Below are positions 1 through 8,797 of a DNA stretch of 64,000 bases, piece by piece. Numbering within the stretch: the stretch's first letter is position 1; each line of letters starts with the position of its first letter. Source of the stretch: CAWBJP01 sp963789165 (GTDB lineage Bacteria; Actinomycetota; Acidimicrobiia; IMCC26256; BP-133); NCBI GenBank assembly GCA_963789165.1, contig CAWBJP010000012.1:1-64000 (forward strand), written 5' to 3'. The translations under genes and the position numbers were made by a program. The notes under the pieces were generated by a model, which was not told the origin of the DNA, did not search any database, and worked only from the letters and a program-made list of their open reading frames with translations.

Positions 1-504
1 GGGTGCCGGTGCCGGCTTCGGGCACGTGGTCCGCGGTGGGCTCGACGCCACACGCGGGGCCGGCGCGGGCGTGGCGGCCGCGGCTGCCGCTGCCGGCTGG
101 CGGAAAATGACCGCCACGTAGAACAGGTTGGCGCCGTCCCACACGACCCCGACGCCGGCCTCGGAGAACTCGGGGCGGAGGATGTTGGCCCGGTGGGTTG
201 GCGAGGCCATGAAGGCCGTTTCGATGTCCGGGAGGGTCACGCCTCGGCCGACGTTCTCGCCTACGACCCGCCAGTTGGTCACCTCGGTGCCGAGATTCGA
301 GGTGTGCCACAGCTTCCCGGCTCTCATCAGCTCCTCCGCCCGGCGCTGGGCGAAGGCCTGCAGGTCCGGCGTTCCGGTCAGGGGGGCTAGCCCGTTGGTC
401 GACCGGTCGGCGTTGGTGAGCGCAAGGAGATCCTCGGTTGCGAAGGAGATGCCCCCCAGGGCCACCATGATCACCGCCACCAACATTGTGACTAGCGCCC
501 GCAC
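1..504 (-). CDS. CAP/SCP-domain secreted protein (3' end outside window)
   Basis: The reverse strand is open from position 504 to the window edge. The product starts with a hydrophobic stretch (VRALVTMLVAVIMVALGGIS), which looks like a signal peptide or membrane anchor. A CAP (SCP/PR-1) domain follows: LLALTNADRSTNGLAPL, then the helix with ELMRAGKLWHTSNL, VVGENVG, and the SPTHRANILRPEFSEAGVG segment with the family's conserved His/Asn and Glu positions. After FYVAVIFRQP comes an Ala/Pro-rich tail that is still open at the edge. CAP proteins are usually exported; in bacteria their substrate is mostly unknown. The GTG at 504 and the ATG at 486 are both possible starts; I chose GTG because it keeps the whole hydrophobic segment. 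It is divergent from the regulator at 698. Confidence 0.8.
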   Translation of the reverse strand, partial: MRALVTMLVAVIMVALGGISFATEDLLALTNADRSTNGLAPLTGTPDLQAFAQRRAEELMRAGKLWHTSNLGTEVTNWRVVGENVGRGVTLPDIETAFMASPTHRANILRPEFSEAGVGVVWDGANLFYVAVIFRQPAAAAAAATPAPAPRVASSPPRTTCPKPAPAP

Positions 505-665
505 TACGCCCCCGGTTCGATCTGGATAGTCCCGTGACTAGTCCTTGCCTGGCTCTCGACAACTCAGGACCTCTCCCGGAGGGGCGACCCGTTCGGATCG
601 CGGCCTCTGTCGTGTTCGAACCGGAGCGTCGTGGCGTTTGGGCGGATCCGACCGGCCCGCAGGCT

Positions 666-679
666 TGACCGTTCGGTCA
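666..679. promoter_or_regulatory. perfect 14-bp palindrome, TetR-type operator candidate
   Basis: TGACCG-TT-CGGTCA is a perfect inverted repeat ending 18 nt before the preferred GTG start (698) of the regulator, in the divergent intergenic region with the CAP gene. The GACCGNNCGGTC core resembles operators bound by TetR-family repressors in actinobacteria. No TetR gene lies in the window, so the binding protein is unknown. Confidence 0.4.
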
Positions 680-697
680 GCCGCCAGGGACGATTCG

Positions 698-3600
698 GTG
701 CTGTTGAGCGGGCAGGAGGGGGAATTGGGCGGTTCACGAGGTGTCGTCGCCCTCCTTTTCACCGACCTGGTCAGCTCCACGGAGCTCCTCGGGCGCTTGG
801 GCGACGACGCCGCTGAAGAGCTGCGGCGGACCCATTTCTCGCTCCTCCGGCGCGCCGTGGCCGAGTCCGGCGGCGAGGAGGTGAAGAGCCTGGGGGACGG
901 GCTCATGGTCGCCTTCACCAGCCCCCTCGACGCCCTGGGTTGCGCGGTGGCGATGCAGCGGGCCATTGCTGATCACAACCAGGTGGACCCCTCCCGGTCG
1001 CTCGGGGTGCGGGTCGGCCTCCACGCCGGGGAGCCAGTCCGCGAGGATGAGGACTTCTTCGGGACGGCGGTGGTGGTGGCCAAGCGCCTCTGCGACCGGG
1101 CCGAGGGCGGCCAGATCCTGGCCAGCGAGCTCATCGCAAGTCTGGTGGGTCCGCGGGGCGGGTTCCGGTTCCTGCCCCTCGGACGCCTGAACCTGAAGGG
1201 CTTTTCCGACCCCACCCCGACGGTCATGCTCGAGTGGGAACCGGCCGATGCCGCCCCACCCGCCCCCGGGCATCCCGAGGCTGGAGTGCCGTGGCCCGAG
1301 CTGGCGTTCACCTCCACAGCCTCGGGACCGCCTCTGGTGGGCCGCGCCGGGGAACTGGCCCGACTGGAGGAGGCCCTGGCCGGTGTCGCCGGCGGGCGAG
1401 GGCGGATGGCCCTCATCGTGGGGGAGATGGGGGTGGGGAAGACCCGCCTCGCCGAAGAGGCCCTCGGCCTTGCCCGCCGGGACGGGTTCCTTGTCCTCGT
1501 CGGGCGGACGGGTCAGGCCAACAGCGGCCTCGCCTATGCCCCGTTCCTCTCCGCCTTCGGCTCGTTCCTCCGCAAGCTGCCGACGACGAGGCGCGACGCC
1601 CTGGTCACGGACCTCCCTCATCTTGCCCGTCTCTGGCCCGATCTCGGAGTGGTTCCGCCCGCACCGTTGGCCGACCCCGACCTCGACCGGACCCTGCTCT
1701 TCGAGTCGGTGGCTCGGCTCCTCGAGCGTCTGGCCGCCGAGGTGCCGGTGGCGCTCCTCCTGGACGACCTCCACTGGGCCGACGGGGCGTCGCTCTCCCT
1801 CCTCGCCTACCTCACCCACGGCTTGGCCGACATGCGCGTCCTCGTGCTGGCCACCTACCGCCCCGAAGGGGTGGCCGAGTCGCGAGCGCTGCGCCAGCTG
1901 GTCACGAACTCGGTGCGCTCCTCGCTCGCCACCGAGGTGGTGCTGACAGGCCTGGGAGGCGACGAGATCGTCGCCATGGCTGAAGGCCTTCTGGGCGAGG
2001 CGCCCCGCCGCCGCTCTGGTGGTGATGCTGCGGGACCGTGTCGCCGGTACCCCGCTCTTCGTCGACGCCTTCGTCCGGGGACTGCTCGACACCGGGGACC
2101 TGGTCCACTCGGATGCCGGCTGGGCTCTGGCCGGCGACCGCCCGAAGTCCATCCCGCGGGGCGTGCGTGACCTCGTCGTGGACCGCCTCGACACCCTCGG
2201 CGCCGAGGAGCGGTCGGTGGTGGAGCTCATCGCCCTCGGCGCCTCGGGGTTGCCCCACGTCCTCCTCGACGACGCCAGCGGTCTCGACGCCGACGAACTG
2301 CTGGACGTCGTCGGCCGCCTCGTGGCCGCCAGACTCGTCTTCCAGGAGGAGGACGGCGCCGACGTCAGCTACCGGCTCTGCCACCCTCTCGTCCAGGAAG
2401 TGGCCGCCGCCGAGCTCCCGGCCGTCGCCGGGCGTCGCACCCACGCCCGCCTGGCTCGCTCGATCGAGCGCCGGCGTCCTCGCGACCTCGACCGCATGGC
2501 GTTCCACTACTCGCGGCGGGCAGCGAGGTGGACCCGGAACGGGCTCTGGAGGTACTGCTCGAGGCGGGCGAGCGGGCGCACGGCCTCTCCGCCCACGAGG
2601 AAGCTGCCCGCCACTTCGGCGCCGCCCTCCCATTCATCCGCAACGGGCTGCGTCCGGAGCGGCTGGCCGATGTCCTCGAACGGCTCGGGGAATCGTGGGA
2701 CGCCGTGGGCGAGACGGCAGCGGCTGTCGCGGTGTGGACGGAGGCGATGGACGAACGCAAAGGGGGCGACGCCCTGGGCGCGGCCCGCCTCTGCCGCCGC
2801 TTGGGCCTGGCGGCCCGAAACCGGGGCGACGCCGAGTCTGCCCGTCGGCACCTCGAGACGGGTGTCGCCGTTCTCGCCGATCTGCCCCCGTGCGAGGAGC
2901 TCGTCGATCTTCACCACGCCCGACTCCTGGTCGACAGCCCCCTGTTCGACCCGGAGCGCGCCACCGACACGGTCACCGCCCTCATCGAGGTCGCCCGCAC
3001 CCTGTCTTCGCCCCGTGCCGCCGTGGAGAGCCTGAGTGCCGAAGGGCAACTGGCCCTCGGCCGGTGCGACTACGGCTTGGCCCAGGCGAGAGCAGAGGAG
3101 GGGTTGCGGATTGCCGAGGAGTCGGGCGACTGGCTGCTCATGCAGCGGTCCCGTCGCGACCTGGTCTGGGTGAGTTGGGCCATGGCCGACCTCGACGCCT
3201 TTCATCGCCAGATCGAGGCACAGCTCGAACTCGACCGGCTTCTCGGAACACGGGCTCAGGAGCCGTTGTCGCGCTTCCAGTTCGCCGTCACAGCCCACCT
3301 CGACGGCCGCTGGGACGAGGTCGTGCCGCTGGCCGAGGAAGCCATCGCCCAGGCTCGGAGGTATGGCCAGGGACGGGTCCTCTCCATGGCCCACGGGACG
3401 CTGTCCTGGTTCTTCACGGACCGGGGGGATCTGGACCTGGCCGCGCAACACCTGGCCGAGGCCCGCCAGACCGTAGACATGCAGGGCAGGGACCGGGCGC
3501 TCCACTTCGTCCGAATGGCGGAAGCCGCTCTCGCCCTCGAACGAGGGGACGCTGTCGAGCGCGCAGGCGGCCGTTGCCGGCCTGCCGCTCCCAGCCGCAC

Positions 3601-4184
3601 GGGCGCTTCTCGGTACGGCGCAGGTCCTGGCGGGTGACCTGGACGGAGCGACGGCAACCGGGGAGAGCCTTGCCACCAGCGCCGTCGCCGGCACCTATCC
3701 CGCCGCTCTGGCCGACCGTGTTCTCGGTCTCGTAGCCCACGCCCGGGGAGACGCGGATGCCGCCCGGGAGGCCCTCGAGCGCTCAGCCGCCGCCCTCGCC
3801 GTCCTGGGCCTGCCCTTCGAAACCGCCGTCTCGCAGTTCCACGCCGGGACCGTGGAGAACGTGCGCACCGCCCTCGCCGCCTTCGACACGCTCGGCGCGG
3901 ACCGCCACGCCGATCGGGCCCGGCGGGCGCTTCGAACTCTGGGCGTGCGAGTCCCCTCTTCCCGGCGCCGGAGCGGGGGCGACCACGAGCCACTCAGCCC
4001 GCGGGAACTGGAGGTGGCCCGCCTGGTGGCCGAGGGCCTCACCAACGCCGAGATCGCCTCGCGGCTGGTGCTTTCCACCCGGACGGTCGAGAGCCACCTC
4101 GACCACATCTATGCCCGCCTCGGAATCTCCACCCGGACTGCCCTGGCTCGCTGGGTGACGACCACGGACGCCGGGATTACGTAG
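698..4184 (+). CDS. Nucleotide cyclase-ATPase-TPR-LuxR regulator (three frameshifts)
   Basis: A large modular transcription regulator of about 1,160 residues once three frame changes are joined (near 2005, 2517 and 3552; frame alternates between 698-2170, 2019-2520, 2528-3560 and 3552-4184). Order: class III adenylate/guanylate cyclase domain (residues about 14-180: LLFTDLVSSTELL, KSLGDGLMVAF), AAA/NACHT-like ATPase (Walker A GEMGVGKT near 241, Walker B LLLDDLHW near 352), TPR-like helical region, and a C-terminal LuxR/GerE HTH (LSPRELEVARLVAEG, then TVESHLDHIYARLGI). The usual transition-state Asn of the cyclase is not evident (VVVAKRLC). GTG 698 is chosen for the AGGGA 7 nt upstream; an in-frame TTG at 545 would add an unlikely tail. 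The first frame change lies in a C-rich run, and no stops appear in the joined frame, so a sequence error is more likely than decay. Probable targets are the two genes downstream. Confidence 0.8.
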
Positions 4185-4200
4185 CCGGGGGGCCGAGGTT

Positions 4201-4214
4201 CCGTAGTCCCACGG
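4201..4214. promoter_or_regulatory. CCGTAGTCCCACGG near-palindrome, LAL-regulator site candidate
   Basis: This 14-mer begins 17 nt after the regulator stop and ends 35 nt before the next start (4250). It differs by one base from the perfect CCGTGG-TC-CCACGG palindrome at 11628, which lies at the matching place after the other LuxR-type ATPase regulator. It is probably an operator/activator site for the downstream gene pair. Confidence 0.45.
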
Positions 4215-4249
4215 AAGACACCCCCGGCGCTCTGGTCCACACTCTGGCC

Positions 4250-5990
4250 ATGGCCCCCACCAACGCCCCCACATCCAGCCCGGTCGACGTGCCTCCCGGG
4301 TTCTGGCAGCGGGAGGCCAGCCACTGCCCGCGACCCCTGTCCCCGCTCATGCGCTCGCTGCTGCCGATGATCAACGACGGATTCCGGCGGATGTTCCGGG
4401 AGATGGGGGTCCTGCCCGAGACCCTGGAGTGGCGGGAGATCGGCGGGTGGGTCTACACGCGGGTGGTGCCTCCCGGAGGCAAGGACCGCAAGGCCCCTCC
4501 CGGCTGGCTCATGCCGGTGGTCGTGCGGCTGGTTCCCGCCTTTCGGCGGAGCACCCGGCAAGCCGCCGAGGCCGCCGCGCACCGATCGGCTTCGGCGGGT
4601 ACCTGGAGCGCTGGCACACCGAATGGCGGCCCAACCTGGTGGCCGGCATCGCCGACCTGCGGGGCGCAGACCTCGCGGCCCTCGACGGGTCCGGCCTCCT
4701 CGACCATTCCCGGCAGGTCATGGACCTGACCCGCCGGGCCTGGGACACCCATTTCCTCCTCCATGGGGTGAACGCCTATGTCCTGGCCGATCTGGCCTTC
4801 ACCTGCAGGGAGTTGCTGGGCTGGCCCGACGAGCGGGCGCTTGAGCTGCTGAGCGGGCTTTCGGGCGCCTCGACCGCACCAGGACAGCGCCTCTCCGAGC
4901 TGGCCGTCCTGGCCGCGGGAGCGCCCGGCGGTGCGAAAGCTGCTCGAGAGTGGCGAACTCGCCGAAGCCGCCGGCCGTCTCGCCGACGCAGACCCGGACT
5001 TCGCCGCGGCCTTCGCCGCCTACCAGCACGAGTTCGGCTTCCGCACCATCCGCTACGAGGCCGGTGAGCCGACCATCGAGGAGAACCCGGTCGTCACCTT
5101 GCGACTCGTGGCGGACCAGCTCCGCTCCGGCTTCGACCCGGCCACGCAGCCGGTCGTGCTGGCCCGGAACCGGGAGGAGGCGCGGGCCCAGGCCCGGACG
5201 GAACTTGGCGGGCGTCCGCCGGCGGAGGCCGAACGCTTCGAGCGGGCGCTGGCCCGGGCCGAGCGCTTCTACCCCGTGCGGGAAGACAACGCCCCCATGA
5301 CCTTCTCCGAACCCCTCGCTCTCATCCGACGAGCCGCCCGGGAGGCCGGCCGCCGCATCGCCGAGCAGTCCGGGCTTGAGGAGCCCGACGACGTGTTCTT
5401 TCTGGAGATCGACGAGCTCCAGGCGACGCTTCGCGCCCTGGCCCAAGGGCTGGTCAGTTCCCAACCACCGCGCCCGGGTGGCCCGGCGGAAGGACGAGCG
5501 GGCGTCGGCCGAAGCCCACCCCGGCCCCGCCTCCTACGGTGTCGACCCCGGTCCGCCTCCATCCTTCGCGGCGCTGCCGGGCCCGGCCCGCTTCGCCAAC
5601 GAGGCCCTCGTCTGGCTGGTGGAGCGCGTCTTCGCCGTGGCCGAGAGCGCCCGCATCCAGCCGGCCGGCCCGAAACTGATCGGCATCCCCGCATCGGCGG
5701 GAACCTATACGGGGCCGGTGCGGGTGCTGCGGGGCGAGGTGGACTTCCCGAAGCTCGAACCCGGGGACGTGCTCGTGTGCCCGGTCACCTCCCCCGCCTG
5801 GTCGGTGCTCTTTCCCAACGTTGGGGGACTGGTCACCGACACCGGGGGACTCCTCTCCCACCCCGCCATCATCGCCCGTGAGTTCCGGATCCCCGCGGTG
5901 GTCGCCACGGGCAACGCCACGAAGCTGCTCCAAGACGGCCAGCAGGTCACGGTGGACGGAACGGCCGGCACCATCGAGGTCGTCGCATGA
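4250..5990 (+). CDS. PEP-utilising enzyme, swivelling-His domain protein lacking ATP-grasp (frameshifted)
   Basis: About 580 residues, joined over three frame changes (near 4580, 4925 and 5470). The C-terminal 100 residues are a clear PEP-utiliser mobile (swivelling phosphohistidine) domain: LIGIPASAGTYTGPVRVL, DVLVCPVTSPAWSVLFP, then GGLLSHPAIIAREFRIPAVV, which contains the phospho-acceptor His. The preceding about 450 residues resemble the linker region of rifampin phosphotransferase-like and PEP-synthase-like proteins. The N-terminal ATP-grasp domain that charges the histidine is absent: the ATG at 4250 follows the upstream regulator directly, with no room for it. The substrate cannot be told. 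The gene overlaps the following methyltransferase by ATGA, so the two are probably translationally coupled and under control of the upstream LuxR-type regulator. Confidence 0.7.
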
Positions 5991-6964
5991 CGGTCGTCCC
6001 CGTCCGGTCGGCGCAGGTGCAGGCCGAGCAGCTGACCTTCCTCTACGAGGCTCGGGCGGCGGTCTCGATCCTCGAGGCCAGCGTCGAGCTCGGCATTCTT
6101 CGCCGGCTCGAAGCGGGCTCGGACGCGGCAACTCTGGCCCGCGACTGCGGGATCGACGAGCGCGCCGCCCTGGCGCTCCTCCCGGTACTGGTCAACCTCG
6201 GGCTGGCCGAATCGGACGGTCGGGGGGTCTACCGCTCGGCCCGCAGCGAGCTGGGTGGCTTCCTGGAGCTCCTGCGGTCCTGGGACGGCCTGGCCGACGC
6301 GTTACGCCAGGGGCCCGGCGTGGAGCGCGCCGCACAGCGCCCGGCGGACGTCTACCCCCGCATCGTGGCCTCGCTCGCCACCTTGTTCGCTCCGGCGGCG
6401 ACAGCTGCCGTCGAGCACCTGCGGGGGACCGGCCGGCGCGTCCTCGACCTCGGGGCCGGCGCCGCCCCCTGGACTCTTGCTCTGGTGGCCCAGGACCCGT
6501 CCTGCCTGGTCACCGCCGTGGACCTCGAGCCGGTCGTCGAGGTGACCCGGCGGGCGGCTTCCATCGCCGGGTGTGAGCACCGTTTCCGCTTCGTCGGCGG
6601 TGACCTCTTCGAGGTCGAAGTCGAAGCGGCCGGTTACGACCTGGTCGTCATGGCCAACCTCTGCCACCTCTTCGACGAGCCGGCCAACCGCAGCCTCCTC
6701 CGACGGGTGGCGAGCTGGCTCGCTCCCGGCGGCACGGTGGCGGTGATCGACCTGTTGCCCAACGAGCGGCGGGACGATCCGAGGGCCGTGATCCTCTACG
6801 CACTCGGCCTGATGCATCGCACCACTTCAGGTCAGGTGTATCCCTTCAGTACCTATGTCGGGTGGCTCCGGGAGGCGGGGTTCGAGGGCGTCGAACGCAT
6901 CGAGCTCAGCTCGTATCCTCCGGTCACACTCGTTCGGGCCCGAAAGCAGAAGCAGACCAGCTGA
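5987..6964 (+). CDS. SAM-dependent O-methyltransferase (winged-helix dimerisation type)
   Basis: 325 residues. The N-terminal 90 residues form a dimerisation/winged-helix region (LYEARAAVSILEASVELGIL ... LARDCGIDERAALALLPVLV), typical of small-molecule O-methyltransferases. The SAM-binding glycine motif is VLDLGAGAAPWTLAL near residue 153, with the acidic ribose-binding TAVDLEP one strand later. The post-motif NLCHLFDEPANRSLLRRV and the terminal WLREAGFEGVERIEL are standard class I features. It starts with ATGA overlapping the stop of the PEP-utilising gene, suggesting that both act on one pathway, such as modification of an aromatic or polyketide-like metabolite; that pathway is inference. 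Confidence 0.8.
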   Translation: MTVVPVRSAQVQAEQLTFLYEARAAVSILEASVELGILRRLEAGSDAATLARDCGIDERAALALLPVLVNLGLAESDGRGVYRSARSELGGFLELLRSWDGLADALRQGPGVERAAQRPADVYPRIVASLATLFAPAATAAVEHLRGTGRRVLDLGAGAAPWTLALVAQDPSCLVTAVDLEPVVEVTRRAASIAGCEHRFRFVGGDLFEVEVEAAGYDLVVMANLCHLFDEPANRSLLRRVASWLAPGGTVAVIDLLPNERRDDPRAVILYALGLMHRTTSGQVYPFSTYVGWLREAGFEGVERIELSSYPPVTLVRARKQKQTS

Positions 6965-7050
6965 TCGTCACGGGCTCCGCCGCGCCACGTCTGCCCCGGC
7001 CCGCTCCCGCCATGCTTCGGGAGCACGGCGACTGGATGGAGCGCGGCAGC

Positions 7051-7098
7051 TTCTGGTGACACCCAGTGGCCGATATGGGCCAATCGGCGTCACCAGAA
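7051..7098. repeat. 48-bp palindromic repeat, family A copy 1
   Basis: The left arm starts TTCTGGTGACACCCAGTGGC and the right arm ends GGCGTCACCAGAA. The arms are about 21 nt with three mismatches around a short loop containing GATAT. The left arm reappears, inverted and identical, as the right arm of the copy at 55992-56039. It lies between the methyltransferase and YceI genes. Confidence 0.8.
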
Positions 7099-7120
7099 AC
7101 GAGGCGGGGCCTCGGCGGAA

Positions 7121-7166
7121 TAGTTGAAGCGTCAAGCTTGTTGGAGCGTGTAGTTGAAACTTCAAC
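7121..7166 (+). promoter_or_regulatory. twin TAGTTGAANNNTCAA operators upstream of yceI-like gene
   Basis: Two near-identical sites, TAGTTGAAGCGTCAAG (7121-7136) and TAGTTGAAACTTCAAC (7151-7166), are exactly 30 bp apart, about three helical turns. Each is an imperfect inverted repeat of the TTGAA/TTCAA type that MarR-family repressors bind. The second ends 15 nt before the YceI start and overlaps where transcription should begin. Confidence 0.55.
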
Positions 7167-7181
7167 AAGAGAGGCGATCTG

Positions 7182-7751
7182 ATGACCATCACGACCACCA
7201 CCCCCACCATCCAGGACCTGACCGGCGAGTACACGGTCGACGTCGCCCACTCCCGCATCGGGTTCGTGGCCCGCCACGCCATGGTCACCAAGGTCCGGGG
7301 CTCGTTCAACGAGTTCGAGGGGCGCGGCTACTTCGACGCCGCCGACCCGTCCCGGTCCAAGCTGGAGGTCACGATCCAGGCGGCCAGCATCGACACCCGC
7401 AATGCGGATCGTGATGCCCACCTGCGCGGCAACGACTTCTTCGACATGGAGAACTTCCCGGAGATCCGGTTCGTCAGCACGTCGGTGGAAGGACTCGACG
7501 ACGACAACTACCGGGTGAGCGGCGACCTGACCATCAAGGGCGTCACCAAGGCCGTCACCATCGACTTCGAGACGACCGGTGCGGCCGTCGACCCGTGGGG
7601 CAACCAGCGCCTCGGGCTGGAGGGCAGGGCCACGGTCAACCGCAAGGACTGGGGCGTGAGCTTCAACGCCCCGCTCGAGGCCGGCGGCGTGCTGGTGGGC
7701 GAGAAGGTCACCCTCGAGTTCGACGTGTCGGCCATCAGGAGCGCCGCCTGA
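7182..7751 (+). CDS. YceI family lipid-binding protein
   Basis: 189 residues covering the full YceI lipocalin-like beta-barrel: the start GEYTVDVAHSRIGFVARHAM, the acid-rich strand with IDTRNADRDAHLRGNDFFD, FPEIRFVST, GDLTIKGVTKAVTIDFE, and WGVSFNAPLEAGGVLVGEKV. The family binds amphiphilic or isoprenoid-like molecules; E. coli YceI is periplasmic, but no signal peptide is visible here, so this is probably a cytoplasmic form. The ATG at 7182 has GAGAGG 8 nt upstream. It stands alone behind two operator-like sites and in front of a strong hairpin terminator, so it is likely monocistronic and repressible. Confidence 0.92.
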   Translation: MTITTTTPTIQDLTGEYTVDVAHSRIGFVARHAMVTKVRGSFNEFEGRGYFDAADPSRSKLEVTIQAASIDTRNADRDAHLRGNDFFDMENFPEIRFVSTSVEGLDDDNYRVSGDLTIKGVTKAVTIDFETTGAAVDPWGNQRLGLEGRATVNRKDWGVSFNAPLEAGGVLVGEKVTLEFDVSAIRSAA

Positions 7752-7765
7752 GGGTGGCGAAAGTC

Positions 7766-7794
7766 GAGGGGCGGCGCCACCGGCGCCGCCCCTC
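7766..7794. terminator. GC-rich hairpin between convergent genes
   Basis: A perfect 13-bp stem, GAGGGGCGGCGCC pairing with GGCGCCGCCCCTC around a 3-nt ACC loop, lies 15 nt after the YceI stop and 19 nt from the stop of the convergent methyltransferase. There is only a short T run (CTTGG), as is common in actinobacteria. It can serve both directions. Confidence 0.75.
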
Positions 7795-7812
7795 TTGGAT
7801 TTCTGGGCCGGG

Positions 7813-8685
7813 TCAGGCGGCGGGACGTTGGCCGAGCACGAGCTCGACGGGTACCGGGCCGGCGGGCGGCACGGCGTGCACCGCGTCACAGCCGGCTTTC
7901 TCGACGAGCTCGATGACGCGCTGGGTGTCCAGGCTGCTGCCCCCGCCGCGGATCGTCCGGAGCGCGGCCGTCGCCTCGGCGAGAGGATCGGGCGGCGTGC
8001 GCATGCGGCCGATGACGACCCAGCCCCCCGGACGCAGGGCCCGCACGACGGCCACCAGCCCCTCCTCGAATTCGGTCTCGGTCAGGAAGAAGCTCGGGAC
8101 CCAGACACAGTCGAAGGTGTCGACGGCATCGAGGGCGGCAAGGTCCTGACCGAGCAGCGTGATGCGGTCCTCGAGCCCGGCGGCGGCGACGTTGACCCGC
8201 GCCCGCTCGAGGGACGGCTCCCAGGGGTCGATCCCGACGATGGTGGCCGAAGGCCACACGCCGGCGGCGGCCACGGCGAGCAGACCGACGCCGGTGCCTA
8301 CGTCGAGGAAGCTGGTGACGCCGGCGAGGTCCGGGTGGGCCGCGGCGATGACGGGCGGGACCATGGCCGAGCCCCGACCCCAGCCGTCGAGGATGACGGG
8401 GTCGGTGTACGTCCAGCCCGGCGCCCGGTCGGGGTGCTCCAACAAATCGGTCGACTGACGCAGGTACATGCGGATGATGCTGATGAGCATGGCCTTCTGC
8501 TGGGCCGGGAGCTCATCCAGGCCGGTGATGCCCGCCGCGGTCGAGACCGCCTGCAGGGCGGCGACGATCTCGGGAGGGGCCTTCATCTCCGGCTGCTGCA
8601 CAGCCAGCTGGGCCCCGAGGGCGGCCATGGCTTCGGTGGCGGTCGCCCACCGCATGACAGTGCCCATCGCGTCTTCGAATGCCAT
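7813..8685 (-). CDS. Class I SAM-dependent methyltransferase
   Basis: 290 residues from the ATG at 8685, which has GGGAG 7 nt upstream; longer in-frame extensions are antisense to the next gene and look unnatural. An N-terminal helical part (MAFEDAMGTVMRWATATEAM ... ALGAQLAVQQ) precedes the SAM-binding motif SFLDVGTGVGLLAVAAAGVW and IVGIDPWEPSLERARVNV. Later motifs are DTFDCVWVPSFFL and ALRPGGWVVIGRM. The substrate is unknown. It is divergent from the LAL regulator at 8798, and the intergenic region holds a copy of the palindrome found next to the other LAL gene, so it may be a regulated target. Confidence 0.82.
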   Translation of the reverse strand: MAFEDAMGTVMRWATATEAMAALGAQLAVQQPEMKAPPEIVAALQAVSTAAGITGLDELPAQQKAMLISIIRMYLRQSTDLLEHPDRAPGWTYTDPVILDGWGRGSAMVPPVIAAAHPDLAGVTSFLDVGTGVGLLAVAAAGVWPSATIVGIDPWEPSLERARVNVAAAGLEDRITLLGQDLAALDAVDTFDCVWVPSFFLTETEFEEGLVAVVRALRPGGWVVIGRMRTPPDPLAEATAALRTIRGGGSSLDTQRVIELVEKAGCDAVHAVPPAGPVPVELVLGQRPAA

Positions 8686-8759
8686 CTCGATGCTCCCTTG
8701 CTTGACGGCCGGTGCGGCCCCGATGTGCTGATAGTGCACCCCGCCGCCCTCGCCCACAT

Positions 8760-8773
8760 CCGTGGAACCACCA
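8760..8773. promoter_or_regulatory. CCGTGGAACCACCA, third copy of LAL-associated palindrome
   Basis: CCGTGG-AA-CCAC keeps 12 of 14 bases of the CCGTGGNNCCACGG consensus. It lies in the divergent region between the methyltransferase (start 8685) and the LAL regulator, 24 nt before the GTG at 8798. It would overlap the alternative GTG start at 8762, which favours 8798 as the true start. Confidence 0.35.
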
Positions 8774-8797
8774 GTCGTAGCGCACCAGAATGACCGC

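Noticed and set aside
608..620. GTTCGAAC near 612 as a LexA box or tRNA element
   Set aside because: It lacks the spacing of an SOS box and is not placed at a promoter of a repair gene.
734..2230. Long minus-strand open frame opposite the first cyclase-ATPase regulator
   Set aside because: It is antisense to a gene with clear conserved domains; the translated product is Gly/Arg/His-rich and matches no family pattern.
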